Part shown: piece after piece, positions 45,540 to 57,130 of the stretch | Layout of the letters: each line of letters starts with the position of its first letter | How positions within the stretch are numbered: position 1 is the stretch's first letter | Assembly (NCBI GenBank): GCA_019828545.1 | Contig: JACVRA010000287.1 | Coordinates: forward strand, 22,317 to 86,316 | Origin: Paracamarosporium sp. OC-R06-R3 | Lineage: Eukaryota; Ascomycota; Dothideomycetes; Pleosporales; Didymosphaeriaceae | Length of the DNA: 64,000 nucleotides | Direction: 5' to 3' | Position numbers and translations under genes: made by a program | The notes under the pieces: model-generated | Told to the model about the DNA's origin: nothing | Database searches by the model: none | The model's input: the letters and a program-made list of their open reading frames with translations, nothing else

Positions 45540-47398
45540 CTACATAGGCTTTTACTCGCGGCCAATGCCGACCTTTCACTCGTAGTCAATGCCGACTTAT
45601 CAGATGTGCTGAACACCCCCAACTTCAAAAACTGACCATCACTGTCACGGAGGCATATGAGAGCTTTGTCAGTATTCCTTCGAGCCAGGCTCACCATGCG
45701 TGAGCAGCCAAGATGCGAATCTTGGAAAACATTGGCATCAACTCATGCGCAGGTTGGCATATCGTGAAGTCGCGATCGGCTCTTGTTCCGCAGATGCATA
45801 CATGTCAGCCCCAGGATCCTAACCGGTCGGATCCACGCCTCTAGACGGTAAGAGCAAAGTAGGTCGAGCGCCCAGCGAAAATACACTGCGTATGCACGTG
45901 TTACGGAGAAGCACGAGATTAAAGTAGCGGTGACTTGGATAGACGTGGTGTGGCACGCAGCTAGCTCAGCAACGCATATAGATCCTAAGTACCGTGTGTA
46001 GCGACTGCTATGCCGTATGCAGCAGTTGAATGAGGGAGCTGGAGGATAGGTGCTGACTCCGAGACGATAAGGCGCTGGTTGGGCGACGGCTGAACAGGCG
46101 GGGTCTCAGAATCACAGTGAAGATGTACAGCAGCTGTGGCTCGCCGGTGGACGTGGCGCAACCGAGCAAGTTATCACGCGCCTGAAGAGTGCTAGGTCGG
46201 GCCGAGGTAGCATGGCTACTGCTGCACGGCGCACGGCAGCAAATTGTACAATGGTCGCCGATATGGCTGCAGGCGTTGCGGAGAGAGAGAAGCAATAGAG
46301 GACTGTGGACGGTGGGCGTCGAATGGGGGACTTTGCACGGAGGAACGTTTAGGCTATAGGCGACGACGACGAGGGATGGAATCTGCAGGGTCTTCTGATG
46401 GCGCACCGGGCGGCGATGGAGCGTGTGGCACGGTTGATAGGACGATTGGAGCGGGTGCGGAATGAGCCTGACCGCTACGGCGGTCCCGCAAGCCGGCGGG
46501 CGTCATTGGGTTCAGCAAGGCCGGATTCGTGACGGTAAAAGAAACGCTCAAAGCTCTAGGCCAGTGTAATGTTACAGCCGTACCTGAAACCGCGCGTTGT
46601 ACCCGTGTGATTGGCGGCAAGCAGCATGCTGGCGACGTTCAGCCTGGCCTAGCGCTGACGACAGCCGTGCGGTGGTAGACCAGCATGTCGATCCGACTGC
46701 CCTCCAGACCCCCATCCGCGGCTGCATGGGCGGTGGTCCAGCGTCTTGAGAGCGTCTGTGGAGCTGTTGTGCTGCGCCGCGGGCAGGACGAGGCGAGGGA
46801 CGAGGTGGGTGGAGAGGGTGCGGTGCGGTGGTCAGCAGCGTCTTGGGGATGAATTGGCGTCATGGCTGTCGATGCTTGGCCGGTGCGGACGCGCCCCCCG
46901 ACAAGCGGCCGCGCCCGCCGCCGCCCTAGGTGGAGAACAGATGATCTGGAAACGAAAGCACTTTGCCGCATGCCTGCCTAAGATCTCAGAGACGGTATCC
47001 GAAATCTCGAGGGTGGGCGGGGGACGACGCTGCCAGCGTGAGGAGCAATAGGGTTTAGGGAGAGCGGCGGCGGCGCGGCGACGAGACCATGGGCAACAGG
47101 CGTGCTGCTCCCACGCGCTGGTCCCAAGCCAGGGGATGCAGGTTAACCAATATGCACGTCGACATAGGCAGGGCGTACTAAGCACCGTTGCATGTTGGCA
47201 CCCGCCCCAGTCCTCAACCGTGCCGGCCACGGGCATGGACATGAGCGTGGGCGAAGGCCAGGGTCGCCCGTCGACATGGCCCAGATCTCGCCGTCTATTA
47301 AACGCTCCCACGCCCCTCTCTAGCTCCCCACGACGCTCCCTCTGGAGGCCCCCAGCGACCGACCTGCCCGTGAATGTTCCTCTCGCCCCGACGCCGCC

Positions 47399-48396
47399 AT
47401 GGATTACTCGTACTTCAGCGCCGCCCCGCCCCAGCCCTACTTCATGGGCATGCCCCCCGCCGGCTTCGCCCACACCGTCGACCCAGAGACGATCCGCAGC
47501 ATTGTGAGTACCTACTCGCACCCCGCACTGCCTGCTAGCGCCTGGCTGACCCGTGTAGGAGCCCTTGGACGCCAGCTTCCTCTCTGCCCCGTACGATGCC
47601 TTCCCCTTCACCGGCCTGCCCACGACCCACGGCTCGCCCGACCCCGCCATAGCACCCACCCCGATGCAGGTCGGCAGCGTCGACAGCGGCATCGGCGGCG
47701 AGGTCGACGACAGCCGCGCGAGCAGGACCCGGAGCAGCAGCGAGGAGAAGGAAGCCGGCCTGACACCCGCCCAGAGCCGGCGGAAGGCCCAGAACCGCGC
47801 AGCGTACGTGTGCCATTCACTCTCTGGCTTCACGGGCATTGACTGACTCGCTCCCCCGCAGACAGCGCGCCTTCCGCGAGCGCAAGGAACGCCACGTGCG
47901 CGAGCTCGAGGCCAAGCTGTCGGCCCTCGAGTCCAGCACCCACTCGCTGCAGTCGGACAACGACCGCCTGAAGCTCGCCCTGCAGCGCGCCCGCACAGAG
48001 AACGAGATCCTCCGCGCCACCACGGGCCAATCGCCCACGTCGTCGCGGCCCGTCTCAGCAAGCTACCCGTCCCCCGGCGCCCTCCTCCCCGGCGCCGACC
48101 CCGACGACCCCTACAACGTCCAGGACCTCACCAACGGCAGCGTCGTCAACAGCGCCGACAGAGACCACCTCGCCTCCCGCGGGAAGATCGCCGGCCGCGA
48201 GATCCCCGCCGCCCAGACCTGGGACCTCATCCAGTCACATCCCCTCGTCAAGCAGGGCCTCGTCGACATAGCCGACGTGTGCGAGCGGCTGAAGGGTGCT
48301 GCCCGCTGCGACGGCAACGGCCCCGTCTTCGAAGAAACAATCATCTGGGCCGCAATCGAGAGCTCGCGACGGAGCGGCGGCGACGAACTGATCTAG
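47399..48396 (+). CDS. YAP-type bZIP transcription factor, three exons, 294 aa
   Basis: Nuclear DNA-binding factor of the fungal AP-1 (YAP/PAP1) class. Exons: 47399-47503, 47559-47803 and 47862-48396; introns of 55 and 58 nt with GTGAGT and GTACGT donors. The second intron splits the basic region, and only the spliced product gives RRKAQNRAAQRAFRERKERH (from residue 109), which has the NxxAQxxFR signature. Heptad leucines follow in LEAKLSALESS, LQSDNDRLKLALQRA and EILRA. The C-terminal part carries WDLIQSHPLVKQGLVDIADV and an acidic end; no Cys-rich YAP1 redox domains are seen, so oxidative-stress sensing of the Yap1 kind is unlikely. Neighbours give no clue to targets. Confidence 0.92.
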
Positions 48397-49144
48397 CTGT
48401 CTGTCCTCGCTCCCTCAGTGTACAGTCCATCTTACACACGCCCACACACACTCGGTACTTTACCGATCCCGGAGGAGTTCTACGGTTTTTCGATTATACT
48501 CTATACCCGTTCATGACTATATTTTTACCCCGGAGCGGTCCACAGGCGGACTGCTCCTTGACGATGGCGTTTCTCACTCTCACAGAGTTGACGGCTTTTT
48601 TATCTCTCTCACACACACTCTAATAAGCATCACATTTGCATTTGGGGGAACTTGGGATCCACCCTTGGTTGGGGAACGGGGCTTATGGCATGGGAAAAAG
48701 TCGTGCTTGGACGACAATTTGTCTGCACAGTAGCTCGGATGTGCTTGTACATCCGCACCACCTTCGCTTGGACATGGTATGGAATGGAATGGAATGATTT
48801 GATGTGGATGCTGGACCGACGTAGATAGTATCAGAGAATCCAAATCTCAATATCAGCCTCGAATTCCACTTCATGCTCCAAGCCCTCCGCCCCTGTGACA
48901 TGACTCAACGGTGTGAGATCATATCCGGGCGCTCGTTTGGGCACTGATCGTCATAGTACAGCGTCCTGATATGAGAAGTGCATGCCATGTCACATGCGGC
49001 AGCATCTCTCGTCCACAGATGCAAGAGGCGCCGGGCCGCGAACGTGGATTGGCTAGTGCACCCCGCAAAGTATCACTCTGGACCGCGACACCTTCGACTC
49101 TGTGGTTCTTGAGCGTGTGCAGCCTTCGGGTGTGCCGAAGCAGA
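48397..49144. other. 3' flank of the bZIP gene, nothing else recognised
   Basis: About 750 bp without supported frames. Confidence 0.5.
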
Positions 49145-49268
49145 TAGCCGCATCTCAATTCGAGCCTTCCGCCAAACGGAGCTAATTGCCCCTCATCCCT
49201 ATCCAGCCCTACCACTCTCATGCCCCCGATCGTGGAGCCTTATCTACTAACCACTGAGCTAGCGGCAA
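49145..49268 (-). pseudogene. tRNA-like sequence, broken
   Basis: Read on the minus strand, a 7-nt arm TTGCCGC is followed directly by a perfect A box (TAGCTCAGTGG, 49251-49261), then by a B-box-like GGCTCGAATT (49157-49166), and ends with GCGGCTA, which pairs with the first arm at six of seven positions. The A-to-B distance of about 95 nt would need an intron of about 50 nt, and the T stem does not pair. Best read as a decayed tRNA gene or a tRNA-derived SINE head, not a working tRNA. Confidence 0.4.
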
Positions 49269-51292
49269 CTGCCTTGAGTGGCGGAACATCGCCTCATTCG
49301 CCCGCCGCACCTTCAGTGGCTTCGGGAGGCTTCAATAGGCCAACCGTTTGGATGCCGTCCACTGGTAGCTTAAGCGTGCTTTCGAAGCCGTCGACAACGT
49401 GGGCAAAACGTTCGTGGCGTGCTTGTGATTACTCCACTTTCCCCACGATGGAGCGGCTTGAAGAACGCAGAATCAGTAACTGATTCCAAATGCAAGGCAA
49501 CCGTCGACAGGAGCAGGACGTCTCGGCCGACGGTGCACAAGCTCGGAGGCATGGCTCATTCTGTGGATCCTGGCTGAATGCATGCGTTGGTCCATAGGAT
49601 CGGTCAAAAGGGCTGGCCGAAGGGGAGCCTCCACAAGTGAAAAACTGTTCGGAGACTTTTAGGCTGGTAGCCTTGAAGCGTCGTTTCGTTTCTGCAGCTC
49701 CAGCAGGCCGCAATCATAAAAGACGGCCCACAAGAAGGCTGAAAAGCCACTTGGTTCTGGAAGTCACCCATGGCCATGTGCGGAATACGCTCCGGCTCGC
49801 AACCGTTACCCATAGCTACCGCTCCCACAAAGCTTGAACATATCGGTCGAACAGAGCGCTAAGTCTAGAAAGCTGCTTCGATCTCAACGGCTTTTTGGAC
49901 AAGCATCCAAAGGCGAGGTCTGGGGATGCACAATGCGCTCAAGTGTCGCTTTGTAAAGTCAAGTGTACGCTAACATCGGCTGTCAAGCACAAGAATGTGA
50001 GAACGTGGCTTCTGAGTCCTTTGGGGGCGGAACCGACCATGCCTGTACAGTGTTCACAAGATCTTCTTCGGCAGCCGCGCAAAGCTAACGTTGTTGAGTT
50101 ACTTGCAACCATACAAAGATAACTTGTAGATGGTACTTTTGACAGCAAGGCTTCTGCAATTTGCCGGGCAGCTGTAAAGAAGTTTTTCTTCGCAAAGTGG
50201 CTTCCGTGCTGCATAAGTGTTTGGCGCACAGCGCGGCTTTCACAACCGGTTGACGTCGACACTGCCTCAACCAATAGCACTGCGTTAAGCTCAGCGCGAA
50301 TCCCTCGCCAGTCCCAGAAAAAGAAGGCTCGACTGTAGCGATACCAAGTGTTGTTCTCTTGACCATGATAATCTCGGCGATCAAGCTATGATTCACGGCA
50401 AGGGCTGTGCTGTAGCGGACGACCTGCCGCCAGATGGAAACAGGATGGCCCTTACGCAGTATGATGATGTTGGTCCCTGCCACGCAATAAGCAGGATTGT
50501 AGAGACGGAACCTCGGAGGACTGCTCACCGCCTAATACCTCGCTGCACTTCGACCTCACGACAGGAGGATCGACCGAGGCATATTAAGAGAACCTACCGA
50601 TGGCGGATTTAGGTTCGCGTAGGGATAGGATTGTGACGACAATGCAGCAAGCACGCCGTCGACCCGCGTATTGGGCTCTGTTTCTCGAAGCGTTGCCGGT
50701 CTAGGGTTGTCCGATGTTGTTGGCATGGGGCCAAAGCATGGGCCTGCATACATATTGGCGAACGCCTGCGTGATGACCCCTGTTGCTGCTTGAGATGATC
50801 CCGCGCAGCCCTATTCGGGCTGGTGTCAGCAGCTTCGGCGCCATGTCAGCACAGCGAAATTTGTATGCAATGACTTAAGTAAGCCGGTCAGCGCCAGGGT
50901 AGCATTTAGATAACCCGACCCCCGGTCGATGGTGTTGCAATTTAGTAGGCGGGGTAGAGACAGCGGCATTCGCCAATGGATGCACCAAGGTGGGACTGGG
51001 TTGAAGAGTATCATCCAAATCGTATGTTCAGTGCATTGCAGAGTGCATCTATACATCCCACTCTTGTGCCCTCGCTCAGCTTTGACCCGCGTAACTCGAG
51101 TCGTCATTGTGCGCGTTCTTCTCCTTGTCCAGCAAGACATCTTTGTCAAGTGCCGGCATTTGACTCAGCTTTCGGGTCGTGCTATTAAGTAGGTGCTTCT
51201 GAACTCGGATGCTGCGACGCTGCAGGAAGCTCAAAGCGTCGTCAAGAAATACCGAACTCCACCGCGGCATCATTGGCGCACTTGCGATCGCC
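49269..51292. other. Intergenic, no supported gene
   Basis: About 2 kb. Frames of up to 147 aa on the minus strand near 50.1-50.5 kb have no motifs and no splice-joined continuity. The last few hundred bases are the 3' flank of the phosducin-like gene. Confidence 0.45.
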
Positions 51293-52340
51293 TCAGTCCC
51301 AGTCACTGTCGTCCGAATCCTCGACTGATTTGCTCTGCCTTATCTTGCTCGCACTAGTACCGGCACCTTCGTCTGCCTTATTGCGCCGCAGACGTGTATC
51401 TCCAATTCGCACTGCGTTGATATCCACCAATAGTTGCTCCACATCTGTCACGAGTCATAAAGTCAGCAAGCGTGCTCGAGCGAAACAGATGACTGTGCAA
51501 GTAGGTGCAGATTGCGCAGATATAGCCTATGTAGAGCACGAACGCGCACTGGATGCTGCACTTGTGCAGCGTAGGGCCAGTCTCCGAACGCGGAGGGTTT
51601 TTCGGGACGAGTAAGCGGCGTACCTTCTGCATTGGTCTGCGTTCCACGCAGCTCGCGCAACGTCACTAGCTGCTTCTTGATGTCACCGTCCTTGTAGACG
51701 AGTACCGTCGGCGTGTTCTTGTCGGGATAGCCCTCGATGCACAGGTCGGCCCGCATCTGGCAAAACTTGACGTCCCCAAAGCGCTTCGCAAGCTCACGCC
51801 AGATCTCGATCATGATTCGAGACTCGCCGTTGGTGCCGTGCGACGAAGTCAGGAGGACCAGGACGTGGGCTTTGCTGGAAGCCTCGGTGACGTCCCGCGA
51901 ATAATCCGGCTTCTGAAGGTGATAGACTTGGTTGTATATCGAGGCTGTATTAACGGTCGATAGCTCGTGCAGACGCTTCTTCCTGCTACGCGTTAGGCAT
52001 CCACTGCTGCACTGGGGCCACGCACGCCAGCCGAGTACCGGTACTGCTCGAGGAACTCGTCGTCCTCTTCGTCCTCCAGCTCTGCGAGCTCCTCCAGATC
52101 CTTGCCCTCGAGTCTGTTCTCATGTGCCAGTCTGCGGGCCTCTTCGAGCGCTTCCTGGATCATAGGCGTCGGCGAAGGAGGCTTTTCGGGAATAACGCCA
52201 TGCTTGCGGAGGATGTCGTTCCTGCAGCATCTCTTGTCAGCCCACGTTGGGTTGGCCGTGCGAGAGGCAAAAGCTCACCATTCCGTGTCCGCATTCGGAT
52301 CGTCGATGGGCACGTTGACGGGCACGTCTGGCATCTGCAT
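51293..52340 (-). CDS. PLP2: Phosducin-like protein (PLP2/PDCL3 type), four exons, 252 aa
   Basis: Thioredoxin-fold co-chaperone of the cytosolic chaperonin CCT, assisting actin/tubulin folding; essential in yeast. Exons: 52279-52340, 52039-52221, 51624-51985 and 51293-51444; introns of 57, 53 and 179 nt. Most of the gene is visible only after joining exons. The N-terminus PIDDPNADTEWNDILRKHGV and the helix IQEALEEARRLAHENRLEGK are family-typical, and an acidic stretch (LEDEEDDEFLEQYR) follows. The thioredoxin part has YNQVYHLQKPDYSRDVTEAS, a His/Ser-rich site in place of CxxC, and GYPDKNTPTVLVYKDGDIKK with the cis-Pro. The acidic end is SVEDSDDSDWD, as in many PLP2 proteins. The 179-nt last intron is the longest in this gene. 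Confidence 0.93.
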
Positions 52341-54625
52341 TGCTGCAGAGTAGCACTTAGAGCGGCGGGGACGAAGGTGCGTCGTGCAGCTGCCGGGCTA
52401 GTGCGAGGCCGAATATTGGACGGGGTGGATCTGGCGGGCGTGGGCGCGGTGCGAGCAATGTATAGCTGTTGTTCTTGTTGTTGCCTGCGTGAGAGCGGCA
52501 CTGACGGCGACGATGGAAGCCTGAGGTTGCCTTCAGAAACTGTGCGCCTCGGTCGCAACTGCCCCTGCAGATCCTTCTCCCCGCCCCCGCGTTACGTCAC
52601 CCATCGAGCCTCTGCCACTCCAAGCTTCAACACCACGTTCCAGATATTGTGAGAACCTGCACCGCTTCAAACATTAGCGCCAGTGCTGCGCGCCGTCCAA
52701 TGAATCCCCGTACCGCACCTTTTACCCGGACGAATCACACCGCCGATAAGAGGAGCAGAAGAGGAGCATATCGTCGTGTCTTCTCACCGAGCCCATGACA
52801 GAACTCCCTGACACAGTGCGGACATGATAAGACCATCTCTCGTCCGGCCTGAGCCGAAGTCCTGAATCTGCAGGCTGGCAGCCTTAGTCACGTAAACTAA
52901 CATTACCATCTGTTTCAATCGCAGTTGCTTTCGGTTTGCCGAATAAAACACAGGGCTCGGCACACCAGCCGGCCTACTCTACCCCTCCTTTGTCAATAAC
53001 AAGGCTGCTGACTTGTGTAGTCTTCTGGGTATCGTACCCACGACACTGCGGGGTTCCGCGCAGCATCCTATCACCACATGTTGCGCTCGCCGCTATGCAC
53101 AGCAGAATGCCATATCAAGAGAAGGTTCGCCCAGGTTATGCAGGGAATTCATTGCAAGGTTCTATCCTTTTAGCACTACATGATCGACCGGAACGTCCGT
53201 AGTGTGTTTGCGGGAGCTACGCAGGGATTTAACGGCTTTGTTCCCCGCTGTGGTTCCTCGCCGACGAGTCTAGACTCCCAAACGCCTGAAACGCCTTCGA
53301 CGAAAACGAAGCGAGACCCAATTACATGGGTTTGCGCTGTCTTCCCAGTGCTGTGGAAGCGGGCCAGCTATGGTACAGTTACCGGGAACTAGACAAGCCA
53401 TGACTAGGAAGCTCGACGCGGAATACTCCAAAAACACTCTCCGCCCTTGGCCCAATCGACCCTTATGAGCCGTCGCACATGAACCGACCTTTTGGAAACG
53501 TTACTCCGACATTCTGTTTTAAGTTAATGCCGCATTTGGTGAATTCTTCACATAACAAGTCGAACGCTCTCCTCCGACCCTGATGTCCCTGGATTTTGAG
53601 GCTACTGAAACCCGCACGCGTCCTTGTCAAACCATTAGATGTTACTGCAGACGCTCAATTCTAGTGCATGATCGCAATGAGACGGACTTCTGGGATCGCC
53701 GCTTTAACCTGCCATTGCGTTAAACTCTGACTGTTGTAGGTCATGGGGTTGGTGGTTTTGATGAGTACGCGTTCAGCCTTCCTCAAGTGCTTACAAGTCA
53801 TGTCGAGTGGCCGATAAGCACAATATTACGGCCGGTGATGGATGCCTTGCTTGTAGCTTCAAGATTACTTTCTATGTCGTATTGCCATCATCAGCAACTG
53901 TCTAGCCTCACAGGAATTGAACTCACCCAAGAAACCGAGACGCCGGCCGGATGTTAGGATGAAGTAACCGTATCGTTTTCTTTCTCCTGTCAAGTTTTCT
54001 TGTCTCCTAGTTCATCTCATTCGTCGTCGCAATGTCTTCTTTCTTTCTCGTTGTGTGCTTATCCACGTATTTCCAGCTATTGAGCCCGGCTTCCGAATAG
54101 TACCTTCAAGTGTGAGTTTTAATGTTGTCTTGCAGTGTTTTCCATGTGGAACTATGTATCACCAAGGCGAAAAATCGTCCCTCTATGAGCTTGTCCACGT
54201 CAGTTAGAGTCGGCCCTCACTGTGCAGCTTGTTCTGAGCAGATGCTTAATGTGAGTCTTCATGTATACCGCGTGACGGTTTTATTGTTAGACAATCGCAA
54301 GCAGTAGCGAGCTTCTACTGAAACAACAAGGTCAGACATCAGAATGCACGTATAGACAAGAGATATGTTTTGATGTTTTCATTTTTCCTATTTTTTTTTC
54401 CTGCTTTTGACTATTTTCTGACATGTTGAAATTGGCAGAAGCATCTCACGATGCATTCATGCGATAGCGGGGAAACCCGTCCCTTAAGGATAGAATAATT
54501 ACCGTCTCAGTATAGCAAAACATCAACCATCACGGTTGACTAATGTGAGCAAGACTCGGTCTTCAAGCCGCCAGCCCATCTCATACAATCCTGGGCATCA
54601 AGCTTCCACCTGGTCGTCAGCGCCA
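52341..54625. other. Intergenic, no supported gene
   Basis: About 2.3 kb. The first 300 bp are the promoter of the phosducin-like gene. The rest has only short frames and no recognised relics. Confidence 0.45.
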
Positions 54626-56065
54626 TCAGCGGTTCTTCCTCGCGTCAGCAGCCTCCTGCTTCTTCCTCTCCTTCTCCGCTTGCTTCTCCGCCTGCTTCTG
54701 GGCTTTCTCGGCCTCCTTCTCGGCCCTCTTCTCAGCAGCGGCTCGCGCCTTGGCCTTGGCCTTCTCCCTCTTCTCCCGCTCTCTGGCCTCCCTCCTCTCC
54801 TTCTGCAGCGTAGTCTCCTGCCTCCTGAGACGATAGGCGCGCTCGAGATTGCCTTTGTTGTTGGAGGTCTTGGTCGCAGCCCGGTGGATGGGATTGTCGA
54901 CAGTCTGCTGAAGCAGGTCACCACCTTGGATGCAGTCGTTGGCAATGGCCTTGCTGTGCTTGAGGACACCGCAAATGCGCTCTAAGCGCTCCTCAATGCT
55001 CTCATGGAAGGTGTCTATCATCTTTCCGCGCTTGAACTGCCGGCGATTGTAGTCGTAACCATACCAGCCGCGCTTGTGAACAGCGATGCAGGCATCGAAG
55101 ATATGGTGGGCCGTGGCTTCTAGATCCTCTTCGTTGAAGTGGTGGAGCTGGCTGAAGTTGGTAGCAATGGTAGATCCTTTGTTGTCGAAGATAAGGTCGA
55201 CGTTGATCATGGCTTCGTAGATGCGCTTAGTCCAGTAGTAGCGGCCATATTGCTCGACGCGGTCGATGTCTCTAGCGATCTTCGGAGGGTGCCTGACCTT
55301 CTTGCGATGGGCCCTGGCTTCCTCAGCAGTCTTGAAGCGATACGCGTAGGGAGCGTACTGGACCTTGCGTGGGAGGAACTTGGATTCTACCTTCTTCTTC
55401 TTGGCGCCCTTCTTCTTGGCTTTGTCTTCTTCCTCCTCTTCTTCCTCTTCGACTACTTCCTCGTCAACCGCTTCTATCACCTCGTCGCTGACTGGTACTG
55501 GCTCTTCACCCAAGGCTGGTCCAATGTGCGATTCACCTTGCCTCAAGGGAATCTGGTAGTGATTGAGCAACCAGGGGTTCTCGACGAGCATCTTGCCAAC
55601 GTTAGGCAGTATGGTTGAGATTGTCTCTGGCTCGACAGCGGGCTCATAGCGGTATAGCTCCAGGCATTCAGCGATCTTCGGATGTTCCGCAAGTGTGTCG
55701 AGAACTTCATCATCCATGGCAGCCAGCTGCTCACATGTAATCGTGAAGGGATCAAAGCTGAATTCGTCGCGTAGCATGTCAAGATCGCCATCCCCAAGAA
55801 CGATCGCGGGCGGCAAAGTACCGGAGACAATGTTCACTTCGTCCCTACTAGTCATGCGCATCATAGAGTCGAAGTCAAAGGTAGGTAGGTAGTTGGGGTG
55901 ATCTTTGAGCATTCGATTGAGCTGAGGATGCGAGCCGACACTGTGTCGTGTTTTCTCCGGAAGACTATCCAATATTTGTTGGACAGAGTCACAGAACAGC
56001 TGCACAGGGCTGCTAGGTTCGGTAGAAGAGCCGTCATCAGAGCCGTGGTTCGAGGATACAGACAT
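54626..56065 (-). CDS. Protein of unknown function with charged C-terminal coiled coil, 479 aa
   Basis: One uninterrupted exon. I do not recognise the family. Residues 1-20 are Ser-rich. About 20-195 is a soluble globular-looking part with repeated short helices (LPEKTRHSVGSHPQLNRMLK, LDTLAEHPKIAECLELYRYE). It is followed by an acidic run (VVEEEEEEEEDKAKKKGAKK) and a second folded part of about 150 residues rich in Tyr/Arg/His (YAPYAYRFKTAEEARAHRKK, WYGYDYNRRQFKRGKMIDTF). The last 75 residues are an uninterrupted Lys/Glu/Ala/Arg helix, likely a long single helix or coiled coil. No signal peptide or membrane segment. Clean coding sense, length and composition support a real gene; it may be lineage-restricted. 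Confidence 0.8.
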   Translation of the reverse strand: MSVSSNHGSDDGSSTEPSSPVQLFCDSVQQILDSLPEKTRHSVGSHPQLNRMLKDHPNYLPTFDFDSMMRMTSRDEVNIVSGTLPPAIVLGDGDLDMLRDEFSFDPFTITCEQLAAMDDEVLDTLAEHPKIAECLELYRYEPAVEPETISTILPNVGKMLVENPWLLNHYQIPLRQGESHIGPALGEEPVPVSDEVIEAVDEEVVEEEEEEEEDKAKKKGAKKKKVESKFLPRKVQYAPYAYRFKTAEEARAHRKKVRHPPKIARDIDRVEQYGRYYWTKRIYEAMINVDLIFDNKGSTIATNFSQLHHFNEEDLEATAHHIFDACIAVHKRGWYGYDYNRRQFKRGKMIDTFHESIEERLERICGVLKHSKAIANDCIQGGDLLQQTVDNPIHRAATKTSNNKGNLERAYRLRRQETTLQKERREAREREKREKAKAKARAAAEKRAEKEAEKAQKQAEKQAEKERKKQEAADARKNR

Positions 56066-56835
56066 GTTGAGCTAATGACGCGCAGCGTCAATGAAAGGAC
56101 TGGGATAGAAGCGTGATGGAGAAAGGAAAATTTGAAATGGAAATGTGATGGAGAGGGAAAACTTTGAAATACAAGTGTGATGAAGAAGGAGAAAATGGAA
56201 ATAGAAGTGTTATGGAGAAGGAAAGGACTGAAAGGGACGTGAACGCTATATATTATTGGGGACAGTGGTAGCGAGCACCTATTGTGCGACAATACCAGCC
56301 CTCTCTTTTGAGTGATGAAGGTGAACACCTATTGATCCTATTGTTACGGAGCGTCCGTGCACTCACAGTTGTGCGAATGAGTTCGTTTTAGTTGACTGTT
56401 CATTCACTCACCGCGCCGAGGTCACTCACCGCATTGCGGTCACTCAGCTGAATAATTAATAGAAACGAGCTCTTTCGTAGTAGTGCACCGAGAATCTCCT
56501 CAACCCATTTTCAACTAAAGGGGAAGCTATTGGGTTGAATGTAGAGCGCGTCTATTTTGTCTCCACACCACTCGTTGTCTTTCGGGGGTTACATCGTATG
56601 CCACAGTATCTTTTCCGGCAGCAAGAACTCAACATATCTCACGTAGACGCAGGAAAAATTAGTATTCCTCACTACATAGCAAAATCCACACCATAGCGAG
56701 AAAATCAATAGGTACTTGGACGTAGAAAATTTTTTCACGTCTACTTATCTACACTTAACTGCTATCACCTGGTATCTATCCAACGAGACGCGGTCGGTAC
56801 ACGGACTGCCTTCGGCGCCGAGATCAACGCCTGTT
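56066..56835. other. Promoter side of the 54626 gene; short repeats
   Basis: Holds the 32-bp tandem repeat at 56113-56240 and short recurring GGTCACTCACCGC-type words near 56410-56445. No gene supported. Confidence 0.5.
56113..56240. repeat. 32-bp tandem repeat, four units
   Basis: Units start at 56113, 56145, 56177 and 56209 with GTGATGGAGAAGGAAAA-like sequence and a strict 32-bp period. Read on the coding strand of the downstream gene it is a pyrimidine-rich tract 50-180 bp ahead of the ATG, where fungal promoters often carry CT-rich tracts. Confidence 0.85.
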
Positions 56836-57130
56836 CGGAGTACGTACCGTTTCCGGAGGGCTGGGCTTTTTGTGCTACCACACATTCTAGCGAGAGAGGG
56901 TGTGTGTGTGTTTGCCCGATAAAACAGGCTGTAAAACAGGCTTTTGGACAAAGATTCACGGTTTTGAAATTATCTGCCGTTTCTGGCAGGTTGGGCTTTT
57001 CGTGCTGTCACCCATCCCAACGAGAGACGGTATATGTCTATCTAATTAAACAGGCTCTCCGGAAAATTTTCCACTGCGATCGATGCATTTCTATATCTGG
57101 CGGTTTCGGCTTTTCATGCTTGGGTTGTAT
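56835..57130 (-). repeat. Three units related to the 42-44 kb hairpin repeat, reverse orientation
   Basis: Three tandem units about 120-130 bp apart (near 56847, 56978 and 57094) share CCGTTTCTGGCAGGTTGGGC and CTTTTCGTGCT-like sequence, and the first two also share ACGAGAGA- and AACAGGCT-like words. Read on the minus strand, the middle unit contains CCCAACCTGCCAGAAA (56980-56995), identical to 43345-43360 in the plus-strand array, and the hairpin CTGCC/GGCAG (56974-56989) as at 43914-43929. Confidence 0.75.

Larger units (their letters stand above)
43961..47398. other. Gene-poor stretch ahead of the bZIP gene
   Basis: No supported gene in 3.4 kb. An open frame at 44078-44965 (295 aa) is Pro/Thr/Arg-rich composition around an ACCCGT hexamer run at about 44347-44375. 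A short inverted repeat lies at 45490-45539. From about 46.7 kb the sequence is GC-rich promoter-like and leads to the bZIP start at 47399. Confidence 0.45.

Noticed and set aside
46832..48061. 409-aa minus-strand open frame over the bZIP gene
   Set aside because: It is antisense to the spliced, family-matching bZIP exons and to its GC-rich promoter. Its Arg/Gly/Ala-rich product is a composition artefact.
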